Below are positions 1-9,315 of a DNA stretch of 64,000 bases, in pieces. The position numbers and the translations under genes are program-made. Source of the DNA: Dyadobacter arcticus (GTDB taxonomy: Bacteria > Bacteroidota > Bacteroidia > Cytophagales > Spirosomataceae); the NCBI RefSeq assembly GCF_011762185.1, contig NZ_JAASQJ010000002.1, forward strand, positions 186,001 through 250,000, in the 5' to 3' direction. The notes below the pieces were generated by a model, which worked only from the letters and a program-made list of their open reading frames with translations, ran no database searches and had not been told where the DNA came from. Position 1 is the first letter of the stretch. Every line of letters begins with the position of its first letter.

Positions 1-501
1 GCATTTACCAAAAGGCAGCGGCAGTATGCAAGCTGGCTCAAACTGTCGAGTGTGTACACGCCCCAGGCTGTCATCAATGGCAGTACGGAATTTGTAGGCT
101 CTCAGGAAACATCAATGCGCAAGGCAATTACTGAAGGACTTGGTAAAAAAGCAGCGGTCACAATCGGTTTGGAACACGTCAAAGCCAGCGGCAATCAGGT
201 TGCTTTTGATTACCAGATTAATGGAACAATTGCCAATTCGTCGCTTACCGTTGCGCTGGTCCAGAGAAAAGCCGAAAGCAGAATAAGAAGCGGTGAAAAT
301 GCAGGACGCACTTTATCCCATGTACAGATCACCCGCGCCATCCAGACCCTTATCCTGAGCGGCAACAGTAGGGGCAAAACGCAAATCGCTATCCCCCGGG
401 ACGTGAAGGCAAGCGAATTAGAGCTATTGGTGCTTTTGCAAAATAACCAGGACGGCTCAATAATTGCCGCCAGCAAGGCGGCATTGGAATCGCATACTTA
501 A
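1..501 (+). CDS. DUF1223 family secreted protein, C-terminal part (5' end outside window)
   Basis: The reading frame is open from the first base, so this is the C-terminal 166 residues of a longer protein. The segment around bases 52-100 (VYTPQAVING, then the FVGS stretch) is the typical core of DUF1223 proteins, a thioredoxin-fold family usually carrying a signal peptide. No catalytic Cys is visible because the N-terminal half is missing. It ends 13 bp before the cytochrome b gene, so the two are probably cotranscribed and it may act with the periplasmic redox proteins downstream. The molecular function of DUF1223 is unknown. The family call is fairly sure; the role is not. Confidence 0.75.
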   Translation, partial: AFTKRQRQYASWLKLSSVYTPQAVINGSTEFVGSQETSMRKAITEGLGKKAAVTIGLEHVKASGNQVAFDYQINGTIANSSLTVALVQRKAESRIRSGENAGRTLSHVQITRAIQTLILSGNSRGKTQIAIPRDVKASELELLVLLQNNQDGSIIAASKAALESHT

Positions 502-514
502 AACGAGCCAGCTC

Positions 515-1237
515 ATGAAGATCATCAAAGAAAAACATGCTTTTGCGATGCGGTGGACGCATTGGGTCAACTTTCCGGTCCTGGCCATCATGATTTGGAG
601 CGGCTTGCTCATTTATTGGGCGACTGGCGCTTATACAATTACCATTTTCGGGCAAACCTTATTCAAGTTCTTTCCGCAGGGATTTTACGAATTCCTCAAC
701 CTCCGCAGTCGGCTTGCAGAGGGGATGGCATTCCACTTCTTTTTTATGTGGTTCTTCGCTGTCAATGGTTTTCTGTATGTTCTTTATACGATTGTATCAG
801 GCGCCTGGCGGGAGCTTGTCCCCAAAAAGTCTTCTTTCAAAGAAGCCTGGCTGGTCGTTTTACATGATTTGCACATCAGGAAAACTGCTCCGCCCCAGAA
901 TAAATATAATGCAGCGCAAAGGATTGCCTATACCTCCATTATCATCATGGGATTTGGCTCGCTATTCACTGGACTGGCCATTTATAAACCCGTACAGTTT
1001 TATTGGATAACCTGGCTTTGTGGCGGTTATCACTTCGCAAGAATATTGCATTTTGCCCTGACTGTGGGCTATGTTTTGTTTTTTCTTATCCATGTAGTAC
1101 AGGTGATCCTGGCAGGATGGAATAATTTCAGATCGGTCATTGCAGGATTTGAGGTCATAGAAGTATCTGCTTTACCGGTGCCCCAGGACCTGACGGAAGA
1201 ACCTAATTTAAAAGACAACCCCAATGGAAAAGAATAA
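515..1237 (+). CDS. Membrane cytochrome b (cytochrome b561/thiosulfate reductase-like)
   Basis: A 240-residue protein with four hydrophobic segments (about 17-36, 70-95, 138-160, 175-202). His residues suited to axial heme ligation lie within or next to them: H16 in WTHW, H74, H173, H179 and H193. This is the pattern of diheme membrane cytochromes b that pass quinol electrons to periplasmic oxidoreductases. I start at the ATG at 515, just after the preceding stop, because an upstream start at 464 would overlap the DUF1223 gene and add a non-hydrophobic leader. The last 14 bp overlap the molybdopterin oxidoreductase gene, implying translational coupling. It probably plays the MsrQ-type electron donor role, although the sequence is thiosulfate-reductase-like rather than a recognisable MsrQ. 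Confidence 0.8.
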   Translation: MKIIKEKHAFAMRWTHWVNFPVLAIMIWSGLLIYWATGAYTITIFGQTLFKFFPQGFYEFLNLRSRLAEGMAFHFFFMWFFAVNGFLYVLYTIVSGAWRELVPKKSSFKEAWLVVLHDLHIRKTAPPQNKYNAAQRIAYTSIIIMGFGSLFTGLAIYKPVQFYWITWLCGGYHFARILHFALTVGYVLFFLIHVVQVILAGWNNFRSVIAGFEVIEVSALPVPQDLTEEPNLKDNPNGKE

Positions 1238-1991
1238 TAGTAATATTGAGCAAAACATAAAAAGGCGAAATTTTATCTCTTTTACCACGTTTGCCGTTCT
1301 TTCAGCATCTGCTCTTGGGGGCTGGAAATGGCTTTATAAAGCAGGAAAAGAAGAAATGGGCATCACTGCCCGTGCCCGTTCCCCGCTGCGCGTGGCTATG
1401 AATAAGTCCGAGGTATTTTTCAGGAATTTTTTCAGTAATAACCACCTGGTCAAAACCTATCCCAGATCGCAGGCTGCTAAAAATGTGCGGATCAACAGTC
1501 GGATCGGCCTGGAAAAGGAAGGGTTCAACACGGAGGAATGGGAGCTTTCGGTAATAAAAGATACCAATGACATTCTTAAACTTAATATGGCCGATATTAA
1601 AGCGTTGCCCAAAACTGAAATCATTTTTGATTTTAAGTGTGTCGAAGGTTGGGACCAGATACAACATTGGGCGGGTGTCCGGTTTATTGACTTTGTATCC
1701 CACTATAAGCTTGAAAGCCAGTCGAAAATGCAATACGTCGGTATGAAGACCCCTAATTCAAAATATTATGTCGGACTGGATATGCCCAGCGCGTTGCACC
1801 CTCAAACGATTCTGGCTTATGAGATGAACGGCGAGCCGTTGACACTTGATCACGGTGCACCTCTCCGGCTGATCATCCCGGTAAAGTACGGTATTAAAAA
1901 TTTGAAAAGGATCGGGACCATTTCATTCAGCAATCGACGGCCTGGGGACTATTGGGCCAGACAAGGTTATGACTACTACTCAGGGTTATGA
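1224..1991 (+). CDS. Tat-exported molybdopterin-dependent oxidoreductase (sulfite oxidase/MsrP-like fold)
   Basis: A 255-residue protein with a twin-arginine signal (KRRNFIS, Arg14-Arg15) followed by a hydrophobic stretch. The FKCVEGW segment carries Cys139, the expected Mo ligand of the sulfite-oxidase/YedY superfamily, and the C-terminal GYDYYSGL segment is also typical. Such proteins reduce (MsrP) or oxidise small substrates in the periplasm using Mo-molybdopterin. It overlaps the cytochrome b gene by 14 bp and is followed 53 bp later by a lipoprotein MsrB, so methionine sulfoxide reduction is the most economical guess. It could instead handle another S- or N-oxide; the substrate cannot be read from sequence. 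Confidence 0.85.
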   Translation: MEKNNSNIEQNIKRRNFISFTTFAVLSASALGGWKWLYKAGKEEMGITARARSPLRVAMNKSEVFFRNFFSNNHLVKTYPRSQAAKNVRINSRIGLEKEGFNTEEWELSVIKDTNDILKLNMADIKALPKTEIIFDFKCVEGWDQIQHWAGVRFIDFVSHYKLESQSKMQYVGMKTPNSKYYVGLDMPSALHPQTILAYEMNGEPLTLDHGAPLRLIIPVKYGIKNLKRIGTISFSNRRPGDYWARQGYDYYSGL

Positions 1992-2044
1992 AGCGCATTT
2001 CAGAATAATCTCAAAAATAAACAACCATTTTAATCAAGGACGTA

Positions 2045-2533
2045 ATGAAAATCATACCGATTATTTTCTCACTTAGCGTGCTTTTCACAACCATCGCGTG
2101 CAGCCAGGACCAGCAAAAAAAGGCAATAGAAAAGACGAAGTACCCTGGTTCTAAAACAGATGAAGAATGGAAGAAACAGCTATCCAAAGAAGCATATTCT
2201 ATCCTGGTCAAAAGAGGCACAGAACGGCCATATCAAAATCCATATTGGGACAATCACAAAAAGGGATTCTATCTAAGTGCGGCCACCGGAGACACATTGT
2301 TTACTTCCGAAACAAAGTTCGAATCAGGAACAGGCTGGCCTAGTTTTTACAAGCCTTATAATGAAAAGGCCGTAAAAGTAGTATCCGATGAATCCCTGGG
2401 CATGGTGCGGGTTGAAGTAGTAGAAAGTAAAACGGGCTTGCACCTGGGCCACGTTTTTGATGACGGCCCTAAGCCCACCGGAAAGCGGTACTGCATGAAT
2501 TCGTATGCAATGAAATTTGTACCAGCGAAATAA
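2045..2533 (+). CDS. msrB: Peptide-methionine (R)-S-oxide reductase MsrB, lipoprotein form
   Basis: A 162-residue protein with a lipoprotein signal (TTIACS, lipobox Cys19) and then a complete MsrB domain: [31 protein letters not shown] and the catalytic RYCMNS (Cys150). MsrB reduces the R form of methionine sulfoxide in proteins. The two CxxC pairs that bind zinc in many MsrB proteins are absent (AATGDTLF and SKTGLHLG replace them), so this is the zinc-free class. The lipobox puts it on the periplasmic side of a membrane, next to the predicted cytochrome b/molybdoenzyme pair, suggesting an envelope methionine repair set. Confidence 0.93.
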   Translation: MKIIPIIFSLSVLFTTIACSQDQQKKAIEKTKYPGSKTDEEWKKQLSKEAYSILVKRGTERPYQNPYWDNHKKGFYLSAATGDTLFTSETKFESGTGWPSFYKPYNEKAVKVVSDESLGMVRVEVVESKTGLHLGHVFDDGPKPTGKRYCMNSYAMKFVPAK

Positions 2534-2557
2534 TTGTTATTTAAAGCCCTCCTAATT

Positions 2558-4540
2558 TTATTCGGATTTTGGGGAAATAATGACTACCTGGCCCCCGCCC
2601 GGAGCCAGGTTAATTTCTAAAAAACCACCTTTTTTAACCTGCTGCACCTTTTTTGTCAGATGGTTCGGGTTTTCGCTCGAATCGGGAGCATCTGAAAAGA
2701 TCTCAGCCTGAAAGCTACCATCGTTTAGAAAATCCAGTCCGATTTTTAAGGCTTTTGCCGAACTGCTATTGATTGTGCCAACATACCATTTCTTTTCCTT
2801 TCGCCTTGCGATTGTAAGCGATTCCCCGATTGTAGCATCTAAGACTTTTGTCTCGTCCCAGTTTGTGGGTACTTTTTGCAGGAATTCAAAGCCGGGTTGG
2901 CCTTCGTAGGCCTCGGGATAATCGGCGACCATATGCAGGTAACTCTCCATGACGACATACATAGCCAGCATGTGGCAGCGGGTACCGATCATCATCGGCC
3001 GGGTGTAATGTGTTTTAAACTCATCGGGTTTCACGGCCCGGAAACCGCCTAAATGGTAGTCGCTGGCACCGGCCAGCAAGCGTGTGAATGCGATGTCCAT
3101 ATCATGCTCGGGGCTGATACCTGTTTCTCTCCACTTGTTATTTTCATAGTTATAAGTTCCTTCCCGTGTAAATTCATTAGGGTAAGTCCTGCTCAGGCCG
3201 GTAGGTTTAAACGAGCCGTGAAACTGGATAAAAAGCTTATGCGCAACTGCGCGGCTAAGGATCTGCTCCTGGATTTTCACCATTTCCTGATCATCCCTGT
3301 CCATAAAATCGACCATCATGCCCTTGATCCCCCATTTTTCAAACTGGGTAAAAGCGGCTTCCAGCTGCGGATATAGTGCTTTCCAGTGCACCCATACATG
3401 GATCCCCACTCCTTTCTGTTTGGCATAATCACAAATCTGCTGCATATCCAGCGACGGTACTGACTTGGTCACATCCGAGTAAGATCCCGGATCTCCATAG
3501 CCCGGACCGTTGGTCGGATACCATGCAAATCCACCGTAACCGATCACAGAATGGTATTCAATGTGGTTTCTTGCACAAAAATCAATGTAGTATTTATTGG
3601 TTTCAAAGTTGGCGCCGGGTGAGAAAGTCGTGTCCGGGGTAACGTCGCCATTCCACCAGTGAAAAGATGTTTTACCAGGTTTCAGCCAGGAGAAATCGGT
3701 CGTCTGGCTGGGCTCGTTCAGGCTTGTTAGGACATTGGATTCAATTAATTTACCGACCCTGTCGCTGACCAGCATCACCCGCCAGGGTGTACGGTGCGGG
3801 AGAACAGCTTTCACTTTAATTTCCCGCTGACCGGGCAACGGAGAGAGTTGGCTTTTCAATACATCATTCTTTTTTGATAGATACATTCCTGCGTAATCCC
3901 GAAGGTTAGCTTCGGTGATGGCCAGAAATACATGATCAGCAAACTCGAATAGTGCCGGAATGTCCATGAGCTTCTTTTCCGGAACGTGACTGAGTTGCTG
4001 TTTTTGGTACAATCCTTCGTGGCTGCTGGTATAATTATCAAAAAGAAGTGAAGTAACTTTTGGGTTTCCAGCCAGATTGAAACTGGTATTTTCATCAGTC
4101 AAAGTATACTCCTTCCAGTTTGATTGATCAGGAAATTCATATCTGAAAGCAATTCCTTCATCAAAAGCCCTAGCCACCAGGTTGATTTTTCTTTTGGCAC
4201 CAGTGGTTTCCAAGAGCGGAATCAAAACTTGGCGGTGCACATGGTGGACATTTTTCGCCTTTCCTACCACCAGCTCATAGTGTTCATCAACGTTGGTGAA
4301 CACAGGCTTTCCCAGCTTCAAACCCGGACCGAAAGCGCCAGTTTCCTTAAAGTCCAGGCCCAGCCCCGACTCGTCTACCAATGCTTTTCCATTGTAAATG
4401 AGCTGATAAACCGGGTTTTCTTTTGAGAGCCAAAACAAAAAAATAAGCTTTCCGTCAGCAGATTTGAGCGTGATCTTAGTTTGAGCGAAAACATGGCTGC
4501 CGAGCAGAAAAACAATGAATGAAAGTAATAATTTTCTCAT
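2558..4540 (-). CDS. Glycoside hydrolase family 97 (alpha-glucosidase/alpha-galactosidase)
   Basis: A 660-residue secreted enzyme: signal peptide MRKLLLSFIVFLLGSHVFAQ, an N-terminal beta-sandwich, a TIM barrel containing FHWWNGD, GVGIHVWVHWKALYPQ and KGMMVDFMDRDDQ, then HGSFKPTGLSRTYPN with the EFTREGTYNYE segment, and a C-terminal beta domain. The Asp-rich VDFMDRDDQ loop sits where retaining GH97 enzymes (alpha-galactosidase type) have their Asp nucleophile, whereas SusB-like inverting members lack it, so a retaining mechanism is favoured. I start at 4540 rather than 4609 because the signal peptide begins there. It is convergent with msrB. The family is certain; the substrate is not. Confidence 0.92.
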   Translation of the reverse strand: MRKLLLSFIVFLLGSHVFAQTKITLKSADGKLIFLFWLSKENPVYQLIYNGKALVDESGLGLDFKETGAFGPGLKLGKPVFTNVDEHYELVVGKAKNVHHVHRQVLIPLLETTGAKRKINLVARAFDEGIAFRYEFPDQSNWKEYTLTDENTSFNLAGNPKVTSLLFDNYTSSHEGLYQKQQLSHVPEKKLMDIPALFEFADHVFLAITEANLRDYAGMYLSKKNDVLKSQLSPLPGQREIKVKAVLPHRTPWRVMLVSDRVGKLIESNVLTSLNEPSQTTDFSWLKPGKTSFHWWNGDVTPDTTFSPGANFETNKYYIDFCARNHIEYHSVIGYGGFAWYPTNGPGYGDPGSYSDVTKSVPSLDMQQICDYAKQKGVGIHVWVHWKALYPQLEAAFTQFEKWGIKGMMVDFMDRDDQEMVKIQEQILSRAVAHKLFIQFHGSFKPTGLSRTYPNEFTREGTYNYENNKWRETGISPEHDMDIAFTRLLAGASDYHLGGFRAVKPDEFKTHYTRPMMIGTRCHMLAMYVVMESYLHMVADYPEAYEGQPGFEFLQKVPTNWDETKVLDATIGESLTIARRKEKKWYVGTINSSSAKALKIGLDFLNDGSFQAEIFSDAPDSSENPNHLTKKVQQVKKGGFLEINLAPGGGQVVIISPKSE

Positions 4541-4752
4541 AAAAACCCTGGCAGCGATCAGGTGACAGATGATACAAAAAAGAATGTCCAACCTGGTAAG
4601 TTGCCGCAATGTAATGACAAATTAATTGAGGCCGTAAATCATTTTATGCAGTCACAGGTACCGCGAATCCAGGCTACTTCCTCACTTTTGGATTTCCATT
4701 GTATAACTGGCCAAATACAATTTTATATGTACCTGGCCAGCATTTAACGAGG

Positions 4753-5103
4753 TTACTTTGTTCCCGCTTTCTTATCCTTCATCTTCATCTTATTCATCTT
4801 CATTTTGCCAATTTTCCCGTCCATGTAAACACACTGGCCTTCCTTGAGCATTTGGGTATTGCCATCCTTCATCTTAACCATTCCATCTGTCATGACCATT
4901 GTCCCGTTTGCTAATGTCATTTCCTCTGCCATTGCCATTGTTTCACCACCCTTCATGACCATCATTTTTCCGTCATGCATCATCACGCAATCCTTGGTTG
5001 ATGCTTCCATCTTATCCATCTTATCCATTTTTTTGTCTTTTTCCTGAGCGTAAACACTCAAGGAGAATAGAAATGCGGCCATTAAAACAAGTAATTTTTT
5101 CAT
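4753..5103 (-). CDS. DUF6799 Met-rich secreted protein
   Basis: A 116-residue protein with a clean signal peptide (ends SVYAQ) and a mature part very rich in Met, Lys and Asp, including repeated KMDKM and KMKMNKMKM patterns. The central DGKMMVMKGGE / NGTMVMTDGMVKMKDG repeats match the DUF6799 family of Bacteroidota. Met-rich periplasmic proteins often bind Cu(I), so metal buffering is a reasonable but unproven role; a CopB-type ATPase is encoded elsewhere in the window. The gene stands alone, and the 7-bp inverted repeat CTGGCCA/TGGCCAG downstream (4707-4740) is too weak to call a terminator. Confidence 0.8.
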   Translation of the reverse strand: MKKLLVLMAAFLFSLSVYAQEKDKKMDKMDKMEASTKDCVMMHDGKMMVMKGGETMAMAEEMTLANGTMVMTDGMVKMKDGNTQMLKEGQCVYMDGKIGKMKMNKMKMKDKKAGTK

Positions 5104-5232
5104 TGCAGTATTTGGTTAAAAGTTGAAAATGCTGTTGATAATCAGCAGGTATACAGTAAATTTTAAATAAGTATGCCAGCCTTGATGGATGCTTGAAGAC
5201 GACCGTAATGGTAATCTGATCCTATTTGTGTT

Positions 5233-6489
5233 TTACCTGCTTACCACTGCCGAGCCTTTTGGCCTAACGGTGTTAGGAATTGGTATTTGAACCGGTTCCA
5301 TTTCTTCGGTTACCATTCCGTCAGCGGCAATTTTTAAAGAATGTAAAAAGTTGAAGTTGCCAATGCTAAAGTCCGCATTGGTATGTTGATTAACTATAAA
5401 CAATTTATCCTCTGAAGAAGAAAAAACAATGGAGAAATCCTGACTTGTTTTGAACGCTGCACCTCCGGGTCCCGGATAGATAGGCCCCGAATTTTTTAGC
5501 TCGAACGTTTGCATAGACGAAGGAGCCGTGGGGTTTGAAGTGTTGTATACTTGTACGGTATTATCGCCTGAGTTAAGAACGTACATGCGATCGCCTGCTT
5601 TATTAGTACGGATCCAGCACGCAGCTTTTCCGGCAGCTACTGATGTTTGAAGCGTTAGAGCGCCAGTGACACCATTGATTGCATACACATTCACCATTCC
5701 TTGTAGCGGGTTACCAACATATAATACGGATCCTGACGGATGCTGCCATAATCCCAACGCTGTGCCGTTCATGCCTGGTACTACATAAGGCGAACCTGTT
5801 ACCGGGGCTAAATTACCTGATCCGCTGATTGTAAAAGTGCGCAAGGTGCCAACCGGGGGCATCAACATGAAACCAAGGAAGTCGGTGCCGAACAAAAATT
5901 TGCCATCGCGAGATACCAGCGCATTGGAAGGAGAAGTACCTGCTGTCGTTTCAAATTTCGCACCTGGAACAGGAGTCAATTTTCCCGCACCATCGATTGT
6001 AAATGTAGAATAGTTCGGGAGCTGCGGGGTGGCATGCAATGGGTCTTGACTCTTGTTAAGTACAAATACAAAATTGCCTGAAATATCTAACGCAACCGGC
6101 GTTTGCCCATTGGATGGGAAGGGTGATCCGGGAACATGCTCAAGTGCCCCATCGGCCATTATGCTGAACACCGCAATCGTATTGCTGCCCGAATTTACAG
6201 CCATAAGGAATTTCCCATCTGCGGATACCCTTAATTCATAATCAGAATCAAGAGGTCCCAGGATCTGCATGGGGTTACCAACGCCCGAACCTTTGGTAAG
6301 AAAAGGACTGCCCATCAAGGGTTCCAATGACCCATCGCTCTTGACCTTATAGGCAAGTACTGCATTTTGGTTGTCTTCAAAGTTATTGGTTTGTACATAA
6401 AGGATGTCAGCAGAAGCATTGGGTGTACCATGGTCATTGCAGGAACAGATGGACATGCAAAGCAAAATCAGAACAAGTGCGTTTTTCAT
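5233..6489 (-). CDS. Lactonase-like seven-bladed beta-propeller lipoprotein
   Basis: A 418-residue protein with a lipoprotein signal (LCMSICSCNDHG) and repeated blade motifs of the type DGKFLMAVNSGSNTIAVFSI, DGKFLFGTDFLG and SGSVLYVGNPLQGMVNVYAI. These are characteristic of the 6-phosphogluconolactonase (Pgl/YbhE) beta-propeller family. Secreted lipoprotein members are common in environmental bacteria and rarely have a proven enzyme activity, so I do not assign pgl. Single-gene unit; the 600-bp gap upstream must hold its promoter. Confidence 0.8.
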   Translation of the reverse strand: MKNALVLILLCMSICSCNDHGTPNASADILYVQTNNFEDNQNAVLAYKVKSDGSLEPLMGSPFLTKGSGVGNPMQILGPLDSDYELRVSADGKFLMAVNSGSNTIAVFSIMADGALEHVPGSPFPSNGQTPVALDISGNFVFVLNKSQDPLHATPQLPNYSTFTIDGAGKLTPVPGAKFETTAGTSPSNALVSRDGKFLFGTDFLGFMLMPPVGTLRTFTISGSGNLAPVTGSPYVVPGMNGTALGLWQHPSGSVLYVGNPLQGMVNVYAINGVTGALTLQTSVAAGKAACWIRTNKAGDRMYVLNSGDNTVQVYNTSNPTAPSSMQTFELKNSGPIYPGPGGAAFKTSQDFSIVFSSSEDKLFIVNQHTNADFSIGNFNFLHSLKIAADGMVTEEMEPVQIPIPNTVRPKGSAVVSR

Positions 6490-7091
6490 AAAGTAAATGA
6501 TTTAGTGATAATGAAGCTGAGTGTTTATACTACATTTAAATAATATAAGAAATAGTCAAAATACCGTACTATTTAACTTTGACGTCAATTAGGCCAAAGA
6601 TTGTTAATTTTCTCACTTTGAGCAATTTAACCTAGTAATGGTAGGAAAGTACACGAGTTTTCTGTCTTTCACAGTGACCTAAAAGATAAGATTATTTGAG
6701 GGAGATAATTCCGAAGGGTAGAATATGAGTGCCAATAGTTCTGCTATAAGTCTGGTACGTAGAATCTATGTGCAGTTTTTCATAATTGGTTTGCAGGAAA
6801 CAATTCTGTTCCCTTATCATATTACAAACAAATTTACCGGCCCTGGTAATATGAATCAATGCCTGTATTTCCCGATTAATTGCCTATACCGCCCGGATCT
6901 ATCATATATCTTAAAACCTCTGTCCGAATTAAAACCAGTGCATAACTTTCGGCCGGTCAATCAGTCGATGGCCCTGCTGAAGTATTGAACTTTGGGCAAA
7001 AACATCAATTATTCGGGAATTCTGGTCATTTCCCAACAGGAAACTGAAGCCTACCTTGGCTGTGGTATTTTCCATCTTTAATCTCAATCAT
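6490..7091. other. Intergenic region without a convincing gene
   Basis: About 600 bp between the divergent propeller lipoprotein and peroxiredoxin-like genes. It is AT-rich and should contain both promoters. An 87-codon open frame at 6725-6988 (+) has no recognisable domain or ribosome-binding site and looks like chance. I found no repeat or RNA gene here. Confidence 0.5.
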
Positions 7092-7811
7092 ATGATCCAG
7101 TTCAAAAAAGTCAGAATTTTCAATGGCACATCTAGATGTGCTCTTATTGTTATCCTTTTTATATTCCTGGCAGTGCAGCCGGCAGTGTCTTACACAATTG
7201 TCTTTCCATACCAAATTACGGACCAGGCATCCGGAACTGACAGCACGGATAAATTAAAAGCAGTCAGTATCCCATTGAACCCGGAAGACATCAGCCCACT
7301 GCTTACGGGCGAAACGATTCCTACCGTTAAACTTATGGATCTGACGGGAAAAAGTGTCAGCCTTAATGAGGCTGTTTCCAAAAGTCAATCCATTCTTATC
7401 TTTTACCGCGGCGGATGGTGCCCGTACTGCTCTAAACAATTATCGGGTTTGCAGCTCATCGAAAAGGACCTTGCTCAAATGGGTTATCAGGTAATAGCGG
7501 TTAGCACAGATAGTCCCAAAAACCTGACTAATACTATTGACAAGCAAAAACTTTCCTACAATTTGTTGTCTGACGCTGACCTGAGTGTCTCAAAACAGTT
7601 TGGCATCGCTTTTAAAGCACCTGCCAGTTATGACAAAATACTACCGGAAGCATCAGATTTTAAAAATACAGAGAAGCTACTGCCGGTACCTTCCGTTTTT
7701 ATCCTGGATAAAAAAGGAAAGATCCTCTTTGAATACATTAATCCCAATATTACTGAAAGGATCAGCCCAGAGCTTCTGAAGGCGGCCGCTTCTACTTTGA
7801 GGGAAATGTAA
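7092..7811 (+). CDS. Peroxiredoxin-like/AhpC-TSA redoxin, membrane-anchored
   Basis: About 239 residues starting at the ATG at 7092, which directly precedes a basic stretch and a signal-anchor (IVILFIFLAVQPAVS). The thioredoxin fold carries FYRGGWCPYCSKQL, with a CxxC active site as in the peroxiredoxin-like family, followed by VIAVSTDSP and VPSVFILDKKGKILFEY. It probably acts in the periplasm as a peroxidase or thiol reductase. An upstream start at 7056 would push the hydrophobic segment further from the N-terminus and is less likely. No operon partner. Confidence 0.8.
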   Translation: MIQFKKVRIFNGTSRCALIVILFIFLAVQPAVSYTIVFPYQITDQASGTDSTDKLKAVSIPLNPEDISPLLTGETIPTVKLMDLTGKSVSLNEAVSKSQSILIFYRGGWCPYCSKQLSGLQLIEKDLAQMGYQVIAVSTDSPKNLTNTIDKQKLSYNLLSDADLSVSKQFGIAFKAPASYDKILPEASDFKNTEKLLPVPSVFILDKKGKILFEYINPNITERISPELLKAAASTLREM

Positions 7812-8003
7812 GCCGGCCTGCAGCCCTCTTAAACCGACAACTTGTCGCTGGTGATTAATAGTTGCGATTCTGGATCTGTAACCATACCTTGCAATATATT
7901 GCCTTACCTTCTGGAATTATATCGGACACTGTGGACATTCAAGTCTGCATTGTCCAATATTTGAAAGCTACTTTCAAGTCCTTCAATAATTAACGCTGAC
8001 GTT

Positions 8004-8576
8004 TCAGGCAACTTGGGCGCTTGCAATAGGAATATCGAAAACCTGCCTTAGCTCTGACAATGCTTTGCGCACCCGGGATTTGACCGTACCAAGTGGTAAA
8101 CACAAATATTCGGACGCTTCCTCATGCGTGTAACCTTCAAAGTACAGCATTTGAATAAGTTGTCTTTTTTCTGGTCTGAGCTTATTAACAATTTCCTTCA
8201 AATCCAATGCGGATGCATCATAATGGATGGCTGAACTTGGCATGAGATCCTTCTCAGCCACCAAGTCCCAGTTCGTATTATTTTCAAACTTGGCATCTGT
8301 CCTAGACCTGTCGATTGCTGTGTGCCTGGCCACGTTAAGCAACCAGGTAAATAGTGTTCCCTTGTCCGCATCATAAGAAGCAATGTTCTTCCATATTTTT
8401 ATAAAAGAGTCCTGCATGACATCGTCCGCTTTGTTATCGTCTCTTACGATGCGGCGGATTATTCCATAAAGGCCGGCAGCGTAATTATCATACAAATATT
8501 CGAATGCTGCCCTATCGTTGGCTTTGAGCAGAATAACTAATTCATTCTCGCAATAGAAGATAGATTTTCTACTCAT
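8004..8576 (-). CDS. ECF-type RNA polymerase sigma factor
   Basis: A 190-residue protein with sigma region 2 (FEYLYDNYAAGLYGIIRRIV, DDVMQDSFIKIWKNI, FTWLLNVARHTAID) and region 4 (LRPEKRQLIQMLYFEGYTHEEASEYL, LGTVKSRVRKAL). The long linker and the LNVARHTAIDRSR segment resemble the SigK-like ECF group. No anti-sigma gene follows it; the 190 bp downstream hold nothing coding. Its regulon therefore cannot be inferred from neighbours. The call is secure at family level. Confidence 0.93.
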   Translation of the reverse strand: MSRKSIFYCENELVILLKANDRAAFEYLYDNYAAGLYGIIRRIVRDDNKADDVMQDSFIKIWKNIASYDADKGTLFTWLLNVARHTAIDRSRTDAKFENNTNWDLVAEKDLMPSSAIHYDASALDLKEIVNKLRPEKRQLIQMLYFEGYTHEEASEYLCLPLGTVKSRVRKALSELRQVFDIPIASAQVA

Positions 8577-8757
8577 TATTTAAAGTTTATGGAAGGTAAT
8601 CCGGCTAGCTGGGACTTATTAAATTGAAATACAAAAATTGTTCCCGCCTGCACAACTATTTGTTGTAGAAATAGTTATGCAGATAGAAAGGTAGATATAT
8701 ATTTCTGTTATTGAATATTAATATTTAGTAAAGCCTGGCTGAGTGTCTAGTTTGGTG

Positions 8758-9315
8758 TTAAGCATATGGAACAGTAGAAACATCCTGGTAAACCCCAGCA
8801 ACTCTTTTACTTAACGTTGCCCGAAACCCTTGAGGCCTTGCAACAATACGCGCGCCAGTCCAAGTAGATGCAATCACCATTCCGGCAGCTATCAAGATTA
8901 TATCCTTGATGATGTACTGCCCTTCCAGCGTCGGTGCATGCACGGTACCAGAAAAAAGCTCGGAAGGGTACAAAAGTAAAGGTGACATTGCGCCAATCAT
9001 TTGCAACGCAAGCAGCCATACCCCTACCCTAAGGAACATACCGGTCAAAAAGCAAAAGCCAATCAAACATTCAAGGGTAGCAACAAACACCATGGCACTG
9101 TGCCCAGTGAAAACACCCAAGGTGAGCTCGGAAGTTGTGCGGGTTGCCAGGGACTCAATAGGGCTAATCCCTGTGAAAAATTTGAGCACACCAAAACCAA
9201 CAAAAACAATCCCCATCGCAAAGCGAAGAATGTTGATGCTGTTGGCGACCAGCCATTTATTGATAGATGTGTCCAAATTATCAAAGCGTTCAAAAAGGCT
9301 CGGTGAATTCTTCAT
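8758..9315 (-). CDS. DUF417 (YkgB-like) integral membrane protein
   Basis: A 185-residue protein with four hydrophobic segments (about 28-48, 75-97, 99-120, 135-155) and the family signature TLEGQYIIKDIILIAAG near residue 140. DUF417/YkgB belongs to the wider DoxX-type membrane proteins and has no settled function, though several members respond to hypochlorite or other oxidants. It lies upstream of the sigma factor gene in the same direction but 180 bp away, so cotranscription is uncertain. Confidence 0.85.
   Translation of the reverse strand: MKNSPSLFERFDNLDTSINKWLVANSINILRFAMGIVFVGFGVLKFFTGISPIESLATRTTSELTLGVFTGHSAMVFVATLECLIGFCFLTGMFLRVGVWLLALQMIGAMSPLLLYPSELFSGTVHAPTLEGQYIIKDIILIAAGMVIASTWTGARIVARPQGFRATLSKRVAGVYQDVSTVPYA

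Noticed and set aside
4707..4740. Inverted repeat CTGGCCA/TGGCCAG after the DUF6799 gene
   Set aside because: Only 7 bp with a 20-base loop and no T-run; too weak to call a terminator or operator.
6725..6988. 87-codon open frame on the + strand
   Set aside because: No ribosome-binding site, no domain, unusual composition and no neighbour relation; likely chance in an AT-rich gap.
8004..8576. Search for an anti-sigma factor partner beside the ECF sigma gene
   Set aside because: Both flanks were read; downstream is non-coding and upstream is the DUF417 gene, so no anti-sigma is encoded here.
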